From Belliella pelovolcani (GTDB lineage: Bacteria; Bacteroidota; Bacteroidia; Cytophagales; Cyclobacteriaceae): a DNA stretch of 64,000 bases. The notes below the pieces were generated by a model. It worked only from the letters and a program-made list of their open reading frames with translations. It searched no databases and had not been told where the DNA came from. Positions 26,223 to 34,244 of this stretch are shown here, piece after piece. Both the position numbers and the translations under genes were made by a program. The stretch covers positions 248,001 to 312,000 of the forward strand of contig NZ_FTOP01000001.1 of NCBI RefSeq assembly GCF_900156785.1. The letters run 5' to 3'. Positions within the stretch are counted from its first letter, which is position 1, and the number at the start of each line of letters is the position of its first letter.

Positions 26223-26975
26223 ATGAAAAAACTGATCATTCTCATCTTCTTATGTAGCTTCAGCTACCTTGCACAGGCACAGTTGAAAGATAATACGCCG
26301 AGGTATATTTCTTCTTTTAAAAATTTTGCAAAGAATAATCCAGAATTCTTTACAGATACCCTGGTATTCATCATGCCTAATAAAAGTAAGGTAGAGGCCA
26401 TATTCAATAATAAGGACTATCAAAAGGAGCAAATAGAAGAAAAAATATTCAATACTTTAAAATCAGCGAAAAACATCAAAGAAAATGAAGTCAGAACATA
26501 TTATCTGCATTCTGATTGGGTAGAAAACACAATTATGGCAGCTTTGAGAGATATCTATATCCAATATGTCCCTTACAAGCCTGATTTTACACTTGGTATT
26601 CCTTTCGGGCTCGATTTCATAGGTGGAAAGTTTACTCCTGAGATGGGGTTTAGGGCTGTAGTTAATTTAAAAAAAGTAGGCTTAGGAGCCTCAATTACAA
26701 ATTCGGTTTTCTTCTCTGACAAACCAGATGGCGGAGTCAATGTGTTCCATAATCCATTTATAAATGCTGAAATTGTACTTAGCCCCAGTAAAGCTCCATG
26801 GGACACCATTCAAATTGGTTATCTGTTGAATGATTCAGGGCCTGTTTTCCAAGGCACTACACTTAGAGCTTCCTACAGGTACAATATAAAGGGTAATTTC
26901 CAGCTAAACGCAGGCTTTATTTTCACTGATGATGTCAAAACGATAATCCCAACAATTGGAGTTAGGTTGTTTTAA
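26223..26975 (+). CDS. Exported protein of the first ECF cassette, unknown function
   Basis: The start at ATG 26223 begins a standard signal peptide (MKKLIILIFLCSFSYLAQAQ); an upstream in-frame GTG adds an unlikely extension. The mature ~230-residue protein has a helical first part (FKNFAKNNPEFF, KSKVEAIFNNKDYQKEQIEEKI) and a second half rich in alternating beta strands with an aromatic end (GVRLF), suggestive of a small outer-membrane barrel or a periplasmic beta domain. It is third in the sigma-membrane protein-exported protein cassette and so is a candidate sensor or target. No family recognised. Confidence 0.7.
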   Translation: MKKLIILIFLCSFSYLAQAQLKDNTPRYISSFKNFAKNNPEFFTDTLVFIMPNKSKVEAIFNNKDYQKEQIEEKIFNTLKSAKNIKENEVRTYYLHSDWVENTIMAALRDIYIQYVPYKPDFTLGIPFGLDFIGGKFTPEMGFRAVVNLKKVGLGASITNSVFFSDKPDGGVNVFHNPFINAEIVLSPSKAPWDTIQIGYLLNDSGPVFQGTTLRASYRYNIKGNFQLNAGFIFTDDVKTIIPTIGVRLF

Positions 26976-27065
26976 AAAAATCTACCTACTCTAATTTACC
27001 AAGTGAACTTTGATCATCTTTCTCTTTTTTTATCGGTGTATATTTCGTTAAAGATATAGAGATTC

Positions 27066-27083
27066 AACCCTTTTAGGGTTTTT
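27066..27083 (+). terminator. Weak terminator after the first ECF cassette
   Basis: AACCC TTTTA GGGTT followed by TTT forms a 5-bp hairpin with a short T run about 90 nt after the last gene of the cassette. A short direct repeat GTACTTCGTACTTCGTAC follows at about 27110-27126. Both are weak signals. Confidence 0.3.
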
Positions 27084-27183
27084 CCTTCCCCCCTTTACTT
27101 AGTTCATTGTACTTCGTACTTCGTACCCCCTCATCCTTTCTCTTTGTCATATATTATGTATTTTTAGACACTAAGTAATGTAA

Positions 27184-27675
27184 ATGAAGCAAGAACTACT
27201 CAATCAAATCTTCAAAGAACTTCATCGCGAGGCTTATCTCTGGTCTCGGCAATGTTGTAGTTTTGATGATGAGCTTGCCAAAGATGTGCTCCAACAGGTT
27301 TATCTGAAGATTTGGGAGGAAAAGGCGAAATACAATTCCGAATCAAAAATCAAAACTTGGTTGTTTTCTGTCATCAGGTTTACAGCATTAGAATGGTTGC
27401 GAAAAAATCAGCAAGTGGTACCACTACACGCTGATTTTGATTTGGTAGAAGAAGAAAGAATCCCTGAGACAGCCTCGCATGAAGATCTGATTCAATTACT
27501 CCCAGAACGGCAAAAAGAGGTAGTACTGTTGGTCTTTTACCATCAAATGACACTGGAAAAAGCCGCAGAAGTAATGGAAGTCAGCATAGGAACAGCACGA
27601 ACTCATTATGATAGGGGAAAGAAAAAATTGAAAGAACTCATCCTAATAAAACAGACTTATGAAGCTACAAAATGA
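27184..27675 (+). CDS. ECF-type RNA polymerase sigma factor (second cassette)
   Basis: The 163-residue protein has sigma region 2 (DDELAKDVLQQVYLKIWEE, SKIKTWLFSVIRFTALEWLRK) and region 4 (LPERQKEVVLLVFYHQMTLEKAAEVM, SIGTARTHYDRGKKKL). Two adjacent cysteines near the N-terminus (WSRQCCSFDD) are unusual but of unknown meaning. It overlaps the following small membrane protein gene by 17 nt, which suggests translational coupling. It is not close in sequence to the first sigma factor of the window, so this is not a recent tandem duplication. Confidence 0.92.
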   Translation: MKQELLNQIFKELHREAYLWSRQCCSFDDELAKDVLQQVYLKIWEEKAKYNSESKIKTWLFSVIRFTALEWLRKNQQVVPLHADFDLVEEERIPETASHEDLIQLLPERQKEVVLLVFYHQMTLEKAAEVMEVSIGTARTHYDRGKKKLKELILIKQTYEATK

Positions 27676-27991
27676 TATCAATGACAAGGAGCTCGACATC
27701 TTTTTTGCGGAGCTCAGAAGTCAAGACAATCACATACCTATACCAGCATTCAATCTACCTAAGAAAAACGCTACCAAGATTTGGAAACTCTTACCAATAG
27801 GTATAGCCGCTTCCCTATTGTTGGGATTTTGGATATGGAATCATGGAGAAATTGAAACGCCATTATATCAGGACTTGATCATCATTTCTTTGGTAGAAGA
27901 TGAAAACCAAGAACAGAGATTTGTAATAGAACAGACTTCTTCCATGGATGTATGGGAATCGCCTACAGCATCCTTATTAGATACTTACTAA
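27659..27991 (+). CDS. Small single-pass membrane protein, putative anti-sigma
   Basis: The 110-residue protein has a cytosolic N-terminus (1-43, LDIFFAELRSQDN), one transmembrane helix (LLPIGIAASLLLGFWIW, ~45-61) and a short outer tail. It overlaps the ECF sigma gene by 17 nt and precedes a gene for a Spy/CpxP-like exported protein by 12 nt. The size, topology and position resemble small anti-sigma factors such as CnrY, but there is no sequence motif to prove it. Confidence 0.65.
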   Translation: MKLQNDINDKELDIFFAELRSQDNHIPIPAFNLPKKNATKIWKLLPIGIAASLLLGFWIWNHGEIETPLYQDLIIISLVEDENQEQRFVIEQTSSMDVWESPTASLLDTY

Positions 27992-28003
27992 ACCAATTAT
28001 ACG

Positions 28004-28717
28004 ATGATGAAAAAATTATTCACAGTTTATTTATTGCTCTTTGCCTGCATGGTACAGGGACAGGATTTGTTCCAAGGAAGTTTGTTCTCTGCTGATTTGG
28101 TGATGAAAAACAGGGATAAGATCTCTCTTTCTGATCAACAAGCAGATAAGATCAAGGCTATTCATAGCAAGAATGCAGGGGAATTCAGTACCCTCAAATG
28201 GGATTTGGATGCAGAGCATGAAAAGCTCAAAAAAATACTCCAAGAACCAAAGATCAATACAGATGCTGCAATCAAGCAAATGGACAAGGTCCTAAATCTT
28301 GAAAACCAATTGAAGAAGAAGCAATTCAGCAATTTGTTGGCGATACGAGCGGAGCTAAGTGAGGACCAAGCAAAAACTTTAGCAAATTATTCCAAAACAG
28401 TAAGTCCTTTTGTAGTTACCACGAGAGGAAATGCCAATAATTCTACCGTAGTAGCTGGGTCAAGTGATACCAAAAGCACATCTATCAAATTGACAGGGAA
28501 AAGTACCCTGTCAGGAGATAAACAACCGCTATATATTCTCAAACAAAATGGCAAGGATGTCATTTTAAAGGGCTTTGAGGATATCAAGCCAGATGATATC
28601 GATAGCATTACTGTTCTAAAAGATGCAGCCGCAGTCAATACCTATGGCGTAAAGGGCGAAAATGGTGTAATTATTATCACCTTGAAAAAGGATAATAACC
28701 CTGATTTAGAGAATTAA
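28004..28717 (+). CDS. Spy/CpxP-like exported protein with SusC-plug-like C-terminus
   Basis: The 237-residue product starts with a signal peptide (cleaved near MVQGQD, ~20). Residues ~30-125 form a helical Spy/CpxP-type domain with two LTxxQ-like motifs (LSDQQ and LSEDQ) separated by long helices (DAEHEKLKKILQEPKI, MDKVLNLENQLKKKQFSNLLAI). After a Ser/Thr-rich linker, residues ~170-232 match the plug segment of SusC-type TonB-dependent receptors: PLYILKQNGK, IKPDDIDSITVLKDAAAVN, TYGVKGENGVIIITLKK. No barrel follows. Together with the sigma and membrane genes it resembles the Cnr arrangement (ECF sigma, small anti-sigma, CpxP-fold sensor). The role of the plug tail is unknown. Confidence 0.8.
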   Translation: MMKKLFTVYLLLFACMVQGQDLFQGSLFSADLVMKNRDKISLSDQQADKIKAIHSKNAGEFSTLKWDLDAEHEKLKKILQEPKINTDAAIKQMDKVLNLENQLKKKQFSNLLAIRAELSEDQAKTLANYSKTVSPFVVTTRGNANNSTVVAGSSDTKSTSIKLTGKSTLSGDKQPLYILKQNGKDVILKGFEDIKPDDIDSITVLKDAAAVNTYGVKGENGVIIITLKKDNNPDLEN

Positions 28718-28722
28718 GAATT

Positions 28723-28765
28723 AAAAAAGCCCTTCAAGCTAATGTAATGCTTGAAGGGCTTTTTT
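28723..28765. terminator. Strong terminator after the second ECF cassette
   Basis: The stem GCCCTTCAAGC / GCTTGAAGGGC extends through A6/T6 flanks to 17 bp with a 9-nt loop; the T tract ends at 28765. It begins 5 nt after the stop codon and can work in both directions. Confidence 0.92.
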
Positions 28766-29022
28766 AAGTAGGTTTTATTTTAAGATTTGACTAATATCTT
28801 GTCTTCCTACAATGGTCATTATTAAAACATTTGATGCCAATTTACATCACTATCGAACCAATGTAAATTAAAATTTTCAACCAAATTCAAATTTTCAAAT
28901 CTCAACCAGCAGCTGTAGATGACACATCTGGATAATCTTTGGGATATTGTTTTCTTCTAAAATCATCTAAAAATAAAGTGAGTCTCTCAGTTTAACCTTT
29001 TTGATAGTATCATTTGATACTA

Positions 29023-30169
29023 TCAATCCTCTTTCAGTGTCATAACTTCCAAAAAATAATAATCCATCAAATCCTCACTGCTTTGTGATTTGGCTTTGAT
29101 CAAGAGTTTCCCAGTGAGCGGAATCGTAAAATTGCTGACATTCGGATTGATTGCTGACAAGTTTACTTCGTCTGTTTTCTCCAAGTTTTCATCAAACATT
29201 TCCAAATAGACATCAAAGTCCTGCAGTTTTTCGCTTTTCATCGGACCTTTTACAGTTCTATAAAAACAGCCACAAGATTCCCATTGTTGCAATTCCCCAA
29301 AAGCAACTTCTCCCTCTCTTTCATTGCTTAGCTCCCATGCTTGTCTGATTGTAGCACCTAGTGGAAATACAGGTTTGATCATTTTCCGATTGGGATAATT
29401 AGCAGTTTGGGATTCATACACAAATGATTTTTGGGTATTCAAATCCAAAACCTCAATCTTAGCATCATAATCAATATGAGATGATAAGTCTATTGTTATC
29501 AAAAAGAATAAAAGGAAGATGATCTAAGCTGAAGCCTTGATATTGGATTTTTTGACTTTTTATAAGCGCCTTATCATAAAAAGTAGGCAATGCTTCTAGT
29601 CTTCCATTCGCTACATCATAGGAAAATAAACCTATCGAGTCATCTAGGGTATCAGTAGCAAACAGATATAGCCTATCACTAGAGTTATCAATGCCATTAA
29701 AAGCCAAACCAATTTGGAAGCTATTTGGTCCTTTGAAGTATGGGGAGTCATATTCTTTGATGATGTCCAATTCATTATGGCTTACTTTCTTCAATAATGC
29801 CAGCTTATTGTCATAGAAATTAACTTTTTGTGAATTCCAAATGCCAATATGATTTTTGGAAATAGTCAAGAAAAAAGGTGTCCCATTTACACTTTCGCCA
29901 AACTCTTCAAAGGCTCCAATTTCATCATACCTGAAGTCGTCTTTCACCAGTTTAAGACTAGCTAACCCTAATGTAAATGAATTATAAAAAACGATGGAAT
30001 CACTTTTTTGAAATACTTGATAAGGAGGAAAGGGATATCCTGGCACCAATGAGAGTTGATCCAGAACAATCGACTTCTTTTCAGAAAGCTTGTAAGAAAA
30101 GTGCGGGTCTTCCTTTTGAGGAGCGGAGCAGGAAAAGAGGGTTAAGATGAAAAGAATATTTTTGACCAT
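29023..30169 (-). pseudogene. Frameshifted beta-propeller-like lipoprotein gene (DUF4221-like)
   Basis: Two minus-strand reading frames (29471-30169, 232 codons, and 29023-29502) together make one lipoprotein of about 382 residues. The first has a lipoprotein signal peptide (LTLFSCSAP) and propeller-like repeats, and stops after DNNRLIISY. Removing one T from the CATATTGATTATGATG stretch at about 29472-29478 joins it smoothly to DYDAKIEVLDLNTQKSF of the second frame, a natural blade strand. The second frame lacks a good start of its own (TTG only) and any signal peptide. The family resembles DUF4221, abundant in Cyclobacteriaceae; this name is a recollection. A sequencing error in the assembly is the main alternative. 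Confidence 0.8.
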
Positions 30170-30258
30170 GAATCGAATTTTACAAAGAAAAGCTCAATTC
30201 ATCAAACTTGCTGAAAATTAAACTATCATATTGAGCGTATTTATTGAATAAACTAGAA

Positions 30259-30297
30259 AAAACCCCGATAATCTCCTATAGATATTCCCGGGGTTTT
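30259..30297 (-). terminator. Terminator downstream of htpG
   Basis: AAAACCCCG at 30259-30267 pairs with CGGGGTTTT at 30289-30297; as read on the minus strand the stem is followed by T6. It lies about 85 nt past the htpG stop, after an insert that matches a repeat at 55.3 kb. Confidence 0.8.
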
Positions 30298-30331
30298 CAA
30301 AACTCAAATTTTCTCTGCGTCTCGGCGTGAA

Positions 30332-30375
30332 CAAAATTTCCGCGCCCTCTGCACCTTAGCTTTACTTCGCGAGAG
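30332..30375 (-). repeat. Dispersed GC-richer intergenic repeat, copy 1
   Basis: As read on the minus strand, this 44-nt stretch (core GCTAAGGTGC) matches 55300-55342 on the plus strand at about 36 of 44 positions, with one gap. It lies between htpG and its terminator and is much richer in G and C than the surrounding intergenic DNA. Confidence 0.75.
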
Positions 30376-30381
30376 CCAGAC

Positions 30382-32265
30382 TTATATCATCCCAACAGAA
30401 CGCTTCACAAATTCCGTCAAGTCCTTTCCTGTTAGCAAGCCTTGGGCAAGGAGTGCCAAGTCGAAAGATTGCTTGGCAAGCTTGGTTTGTTCTTCTTCGC
30501 TTTCGGCTTTGAGGATTTTGTCGATGACGCTATGATTTCCGTTGATCGCTACTTTGTAGCTATCAGGGAGTGAACCGTAGAAGCCCATTCCGCCGCCTGT
30601 TGCAGCCATGTCTTTCATTCTGCGCATAAACTCATCCATCGTCACAGTCACCGGAAGTTCCTCAGGATTTAAGCCCTCCACTTCTACACTGTAAGATTTG
30701 TTGTCGATCGCTTTTTCGAAGATTTCCTTCACTTTGGTAGATTGCTCTTCTGAAAGCAAGTTCGCATAAGCATCGTCCTTTTGAATCAACTTTTCTATCA
30801 CATCAGCATCTACACGCTTCAGTTGTGTTTTCTCTTCCTTGCCTTCCAAATGTTGGATAAAGTGGCTATCGATTGGTGAATCCATCACCAAGACATCATA
30901 ATCTTTCTTATTGGCAGACTGTATGAAAGCATCTTGCTTATTGACATCCGTAGCATATAGATAGATCGTCTGCTCGTTTTTGTCCGTTTGGATAGCTTGT
31001 ACTTTTTCTTTGTACTCAGGAAGTGTGTAGAATTCCCCTTTGGTGTTTTTCAACAAGACGAAATCCTTTCCTTTTTCGGCAAATTTCTCCTCAGAGATCA
31101 TTCCGTACTTTACAAATAGACCGATATCGTTCCATTTCTCTTCATAGACTTTTCTGTCCTTCTTGTAAAGCTCCGCCAACTTATCAGCAACTTTCTTGGT
31201 GATGTAGTTGTTGATTTTCTTTACGTTGCCATCAGCCTGCAAGAAGCTTCTAGAAACGTTCAATGGAATATCTGGAGAATCGATCACCCCATGTAGTAGC
31301 ATCAAGAATTCAGGGACAATGTCCTTCACTTCGTCCGTGATAAATACCTGTCTGCTGTAAAGCTTGATCTTGTTTTTCTGGAAATCGAAGTCATTTTTCA
31401 CTTTTGGGAAATACAAGACTCCGGTCAAGTTGAATGGATAATCCACATTCAGGTGAATCCAGAAAAGCGGATCTTCACTCATTGGATAAAGCTCCTTGTA
31501 GAAAGCAAGGTAATCTTCATCTTTCAGATCATTTGGCGACTTGGTCCAGATCGGTGAAGTAGTATTGATGATGTTGTCAACTTCTACCGACTTCCACTTT
31601 TTCTTGCCTTCTTCATCCACACCATCTTCCACACTTTCGGTCTTTGTTCCGAACTTGATCGTAACAGGAAGGAATTTGCAGTATTTGTCCAAGATTCCCT
31701 GAAGCTTCCATTTGTCTAGAAATTCTTCAGACTCTTCGTTGATGTGAAGGATGATATCTGTTCCTCTCTTAGTTCTACTACCTTCGGAAATCTCAAAGGA
31801 TGTACTGCCATCACAGGTCCATTTGGCAGGCGCAGCACCTTCTCGATAAGAAAGGGAATTGATCTCCACCGTATGGGCTACCATAAATGCTGAGTAGAAA
31901 CCCAAACCAAACTTTCCGATGATTTCATTGGCATCTTTGGCGTCTTTGAATTTCTCCACAAACTCCGTAGCACCAGAGAAAGCAATCTGATTGATGTACT
32001 TTTTGATTTCTTCGGCCGTCATTCCAAGACCTCTATCAGAAATAGTGATGGTCTTTTTGTCTTTGTCAAAAGACACTTCGACGGTGGTATCACCTAGTTC
32101 TCCAGTGTATTGACCTAGTGTGGCCAATCTTTTGATTTTTTGGGTGGCATCTACCGCATTGGAAACCAATTCGCGGAGGAAAATCTCATTGTCTGAGTAT
32201 AAGAACTTTTTGATGATCGGGAAAATATTCTCAGTATGAATCGAGATGGTTCCTTTTTCCTGCAT
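30382..32265 (-). CDS. htpG: Molecular chaperone HtpG (Hsp90)
   Basis: HtpG is the bacterial Hsp90, an ATP-dependent cytosolic chaperone. At 627 residues it is of normal length. The N-terminal GHKL ATPase domain shows LRELVSNAVDATQKI, ISDRGLGMTAEEI and GKFGLGFYSAFMV; the middle domain shows YSRQVFITDEV and PLNVSRSFLQ with the catalytic-loop arginine; the C-terminal dimerisation part follows. It appears to be transcribed alone: more than 300 nt of repeat-bearing DNA lies upstream and a terminator downstream. No CIRCE-like inverted repeat was seen upstream. Confidence 0.97.
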   Translation of the reverse strand: MQEKGTISIHTENIFPIIKKFLYSDNEIFLRELVSNAVDATQKIKRLATLGQYTGELGDTTVEVSFDKDKKTITISDRGLGMTAEEIKKYINQIAFSGATEFVEKFKDAKDANEIIGKFGLGFYSAFMVAHTVEINSLSYREGAAPAKWTCDGSTSFEISEGSRTKRGTDIILHINEESEEFLDKWKLQGILDKYCKFLPVTIKFGTKTESVEDGVDEEGKKKWKSVEVDNIINTTSPIWTKSPNDLKDEDYLAFYKELYPMSEDPLFWIHLNVDYPFNLTGVLYFPKVKNDFDFQKNKIKLYSRQVFITDEVKDIVPEFLMLLHGVIDSPDIPLNVSRSFLQADGNVKKINNYITKKVADKLAELYKKDRKVYEEKWNDIGLFVKYGMISEEKFAEKGKDFVLLKNTKGEFYTLPEYKEKVQAIQTDKNEQTIYLYATDVNKQDAFIQSANKKDYDVLVMDSPIDSHFIQHLEGKEEKTQLKRVDADVIEKLIQKDDAYANLLSEEQSTKVKEIFEKAIDNKSYSVEVEGLNPEELPVTVTMDEFMRRMKDMAATGGGMGFYGSLPDSYKVAINGNHSVIDKILKAESEEEQTKLAKQSFDLALLAQGLLTGKDLTEFVKRSVGMI

Positions 32266-32597
32266 AGCTATATAGATTTTTAATTATTGATAAACATTTT
32301 TGACAATACAGCCTTATCAATGCCTGTTCCAAAGGGTAAAAAATGTCATTTTGGCAGTTTTATAGAAAAGATACTCTTGGATATTTACTTCGTGATACTG
32401 ATTGATATTTGGGGAGTTTAGTTGAATGATGGAGGAAATACGATTGAATTATACTTTGTGAAATATAATAGAAATATGCCTCTTCCTATCGATAGTCAGG
32501 TATGGCGAAAAAATATTGAAGTATGGAATAAAAGATACTGGTAGATATTTACTTTGTGATGTTAGTTGATACTAGGGATTTATTGTTGAAATACCTA
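32266..32597. repeat. Non-coding gap with two copies of an AT-rich repeat
   Basis: No gene is visible in these 332 nt. Two direct repeats of about 60 nt, 164 nt apart, begin at 32369 (AGATACTCTTGGATATT) and 32533 (AGATACTGGTAGATATT); both continue with TTACTTcGTGAT or TTACTTtGTGAT and then TTGATA. A related stretch occurs at 49724-49740. The first ~60 nt must hold the htpG promoter, but I cannot place it convincingly. Confidence 0.7.
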
Positions 32598-32933
32598 TTA
32601 TACAAGTCCTTTAACTTTTAAGATGCCTAGTGTAACTCCTACTGTGAACATTAGGAAGATTAATAGAAAAGTTAAGCAACCTCCTTTTTCCGCTTCTATG
32701 ATGGGTTTGTCATTTTTGTAGAAGTCATAGATAACTCCATTGATTCCCAAGGAAAACTTGAATTGATAGTGATTTAATTCCTCTTCTTCTTTTAAAGAAA
32801 AATGATGATCAGCACCGAAAATGGAGTACTTTGATGAAACAATTTGATCATCTACTTTTATGGTTTCTTTTCCTAAAAGAGAGTTGAAAATTTCTATTTT
32901 CTTATTGTCGAGATAGATTGTTGTGTATTTCAT
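32598..32933 (-). CDS. Small protein with C-terminal membrane helix, unknown
   Basis: The 111-residue product has a soluble, charged N-terminal part (KYTTIYLDNKKIEIFNSLLG, FSLKEEEELNHYQFKFSL) and a single C-terminal transmembrane helix (LTFLLIFLMFTVGVTLGIL, ~87-105) preceded by a GGC turn. I recognise no family. Its ATG overlaps the stop codon of the upstream gene (TAATG), so the two are surely cotranscribed and coupled, and may form a two-protein membrane complex. Confidence 0.65.
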   Translation of the reverse strand: MKYTTIYLDNKKIEIFNSLLGKETIKVDDQIVSSKYSIFGADHHFSLKEEEELNHYQFKFSLGINGVIYDFYKNDKPIIEAEKGGCLTFLLIFLMFTVGVTLGILKVKGLV

Positions 32934-33280
32934 TAAATTAAAGAATCTTCGTTTTCTTCTTTTTTAGGTAAAAATCCAGCGATAATTAATGGCGTAACAA
33001 TACAGATGATGCCTATGATTGATTTGATTTCAAAGTCATGCAGAAAGTTCATAATGAACACGTAAACCCCACAACTAAGAAAGGTGAGTTTCAGCGCAGG
33101 TTTGTCAAAAGCCCAAGCCATTGTTAGATGGAGGATACCTATCAAACAAAACATGATCGTCCACAAGATATCAATGAACTTTTTATTAAAATCTATAAAG
33201 TGTCTTGAAAAAAGAACTATCAAAACCAAGAATAAGGTTGCCCTATAAATTTGTATAATGTGTTTTTTAAAGAAATCCAT
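32933..33280 (-). CDS. Small four-helix membrane protein, unknown
   Basis: The 115-residue protein has four likely transmembrane helices (ATLFLVLIVLFSRHF, LWTIMFCLIGILHLTMAW, LKLTFLSCGVYVFIMNFL, SIIGIICIVTPLIIAGFL) and a charged tail (PKKEENEDSLI). No family recognised. It overlaps the following small membrane gene by one base. Both lie between htpG and a DUF2200 gene, surrounded by repeat-rich non-coding DNA, which suggests an accessory rather than core locus. Confidence 0.65.
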   Translation of the reverse strand: MDFFKKHIIQIYRATLFLVLIVLFSRHFIDFNKKFIDILWTIMFCLIGILHLTMAWAFDKPALKLTFLSCGVYVFIMNFLHDFEIKSIIGIICIVTPLIIAGFLPKKEENEDSLI

Positions 33281-33382
33281 AAATATACTTTTCGTGGATC
33301 AACTAAATAAAGACTTCAATATAAAAGATTCAAACTAAATTCAAAAGAATTTCTTTGCTCAAATATTTCAAAGTTTTTCTGC

Positions 33383-33560
33383 CATATTTCTATTTATTTC
33401 CATGTTTATCAAGATCTTGAAAAATATCCCAATATCCAGTTATATCCAATAATATCCCCAATATATTTCTACCCTATTTCTAATTATTTCTACCATATTT
33501 CATTGAATATCAAATTCTTGATAAATATCTCAATATCTATGAATATCAAAAAATATCTCC
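33383..33560. repeat. Diverged tandem duplication in AT-rich gap
   Basis: Two adjacent ~100-nt units are clearly related: TATCAAGATCTTGA (33407) and TATCAAATTCTTGA (33508), each followed by a run of AATATC steps, and each preceded by a CTATTTCTAwTTATTTC stretch (33388 and 33475). The period is 101 nt. The unit is made of 8-12-nt ATATC and ATTTC steps and resembles, in reverse complement, the repeats at 32.4, 49.6 and 50.9 kb. The whole gap (33281-33569) has no gene. Confidence 0.7.
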
Positions 33561-33569
33561 ACCATTTCA

Positions 33570-33929
33570 TCACCTCAATATCTTCTCCATTTTCTTTCCT
33601 TTAGCCAATTCATCGACCAATTTATCCAGATATCTAACTTGCTTGGTGAGTGGGTTATCAATCTCTTGGATCTTGTAGCCGCAGATGGTTCCTGTGATCA
33701 ATTCAGCATTGGGATGAAGCTTTGCTTGCGCAAAAAACTGCTCAAAAGTAACCTTTTCATCGATCAAGGTCTGAATCTTCTTATCATCAAATCCTGTCAG
33801 CCAGGTGATCACTTCATGCAGTTCTTCTTTGGTTCTGTCTTTCTTTTCCACTTTGGCAACATAATGTGGATAGACTGAAGCAAAGGTCATTTTTGCCATT
33901 CTTTCATTGTGCTCTGAGGTAGGGATCAT
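33570..33929 (-). CDS. DUF2200 domain protein
   Basis: The 119-residue cytosolic protein matches the DUF2200 family over its whole length: RMAKMTFASVYPHYVAKVEKKDRTK (read as RMAKMTFASVYPHYV then KVEKKDRTKEEL), VITWLTGFDDKKIQTLI, FFAQAKLHPNAELITGTICGY abbreviated FFAQAKLHPNAELI, and YLDKLVDELAKGKKMEKIL. The family is of unknown function and common in Bacteroidota and Firmicutes. It appears monocistronic. Repeat-rich DNA lies on both sides. Confidence 0.88.
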   Translation of the reverse strand: MIPTSEHNERMAKMTFASVYPHYVAKVEKKDRTKEELHEVITWLTGFDDKKIQTLIDEKVTFEQFFAQAKLHPNAELITGTICGYKIQEIDNPLTKQVRYLDKLVDELAKGKKMEKILR

Positions 33930-34244
33930 AATCTACATTACTTTTTCATGGAGTATAAATTTAGGATTCTTTGAAATAAAGTGGAAATATAACCTCCAAA
34001 AATGCAGGGAGGTTCGTGAAATATGGTTGAAACATGTTCTGGTTTAGGGAGAAAAGAAGTTCTAAGTTCTTTATTCACGAAATGGACGCAAAGGCATAAG
34101 CCAAGAATCCGCTGCGCTCGTTGCGCATTTCGTAGCGCTCGTCGCGTGAACTAACAAGCTCAAATCTTATTTCAATCTTATTTCTACCTTGTTTCTATAA
34201 ATTTCTATTTTTCAAACCTTAACTTTGAACTTCAATTGATCCAC
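33930..34244. other. Non-coding gap with a GC-rich palindromic patch
   Basis: No gene is visible. From 34073 to 34151 the composition changes to GC-rich: a stretch bounded by TTCACGA (34074) and its inverted form TCGCGTGAA contains GACGCAAAGGCATAAGCC and GCTGCGCTCGTTGCGCATTTCG (two parts). It resembles GCAAAGGCGC-type intergenic repeats. The remaining DNA is AT-rich with GAAATATGG and TTTCTATTT steps like those of other gaps in the window, and the ccmB promoter lies at its right end. Confidence 0.5.
34220..34227 (+). promoter_or_regulatory. -7 box of the ccm operon
   Basis: TAACTTTG, a perfect TANNTTTG, lies 17 nt upstream of the ccmB ATG, so the transcript would have a leader of only about 10 nt. 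The -33 element is not clear. Confidence 0.5.

Noticed and set aside
27109-27127. Short tandem GTACTTC repeat as a CRISPR-like or regulatory array
   Set aside because: Only two full units of 7 nt; too short to support any array.
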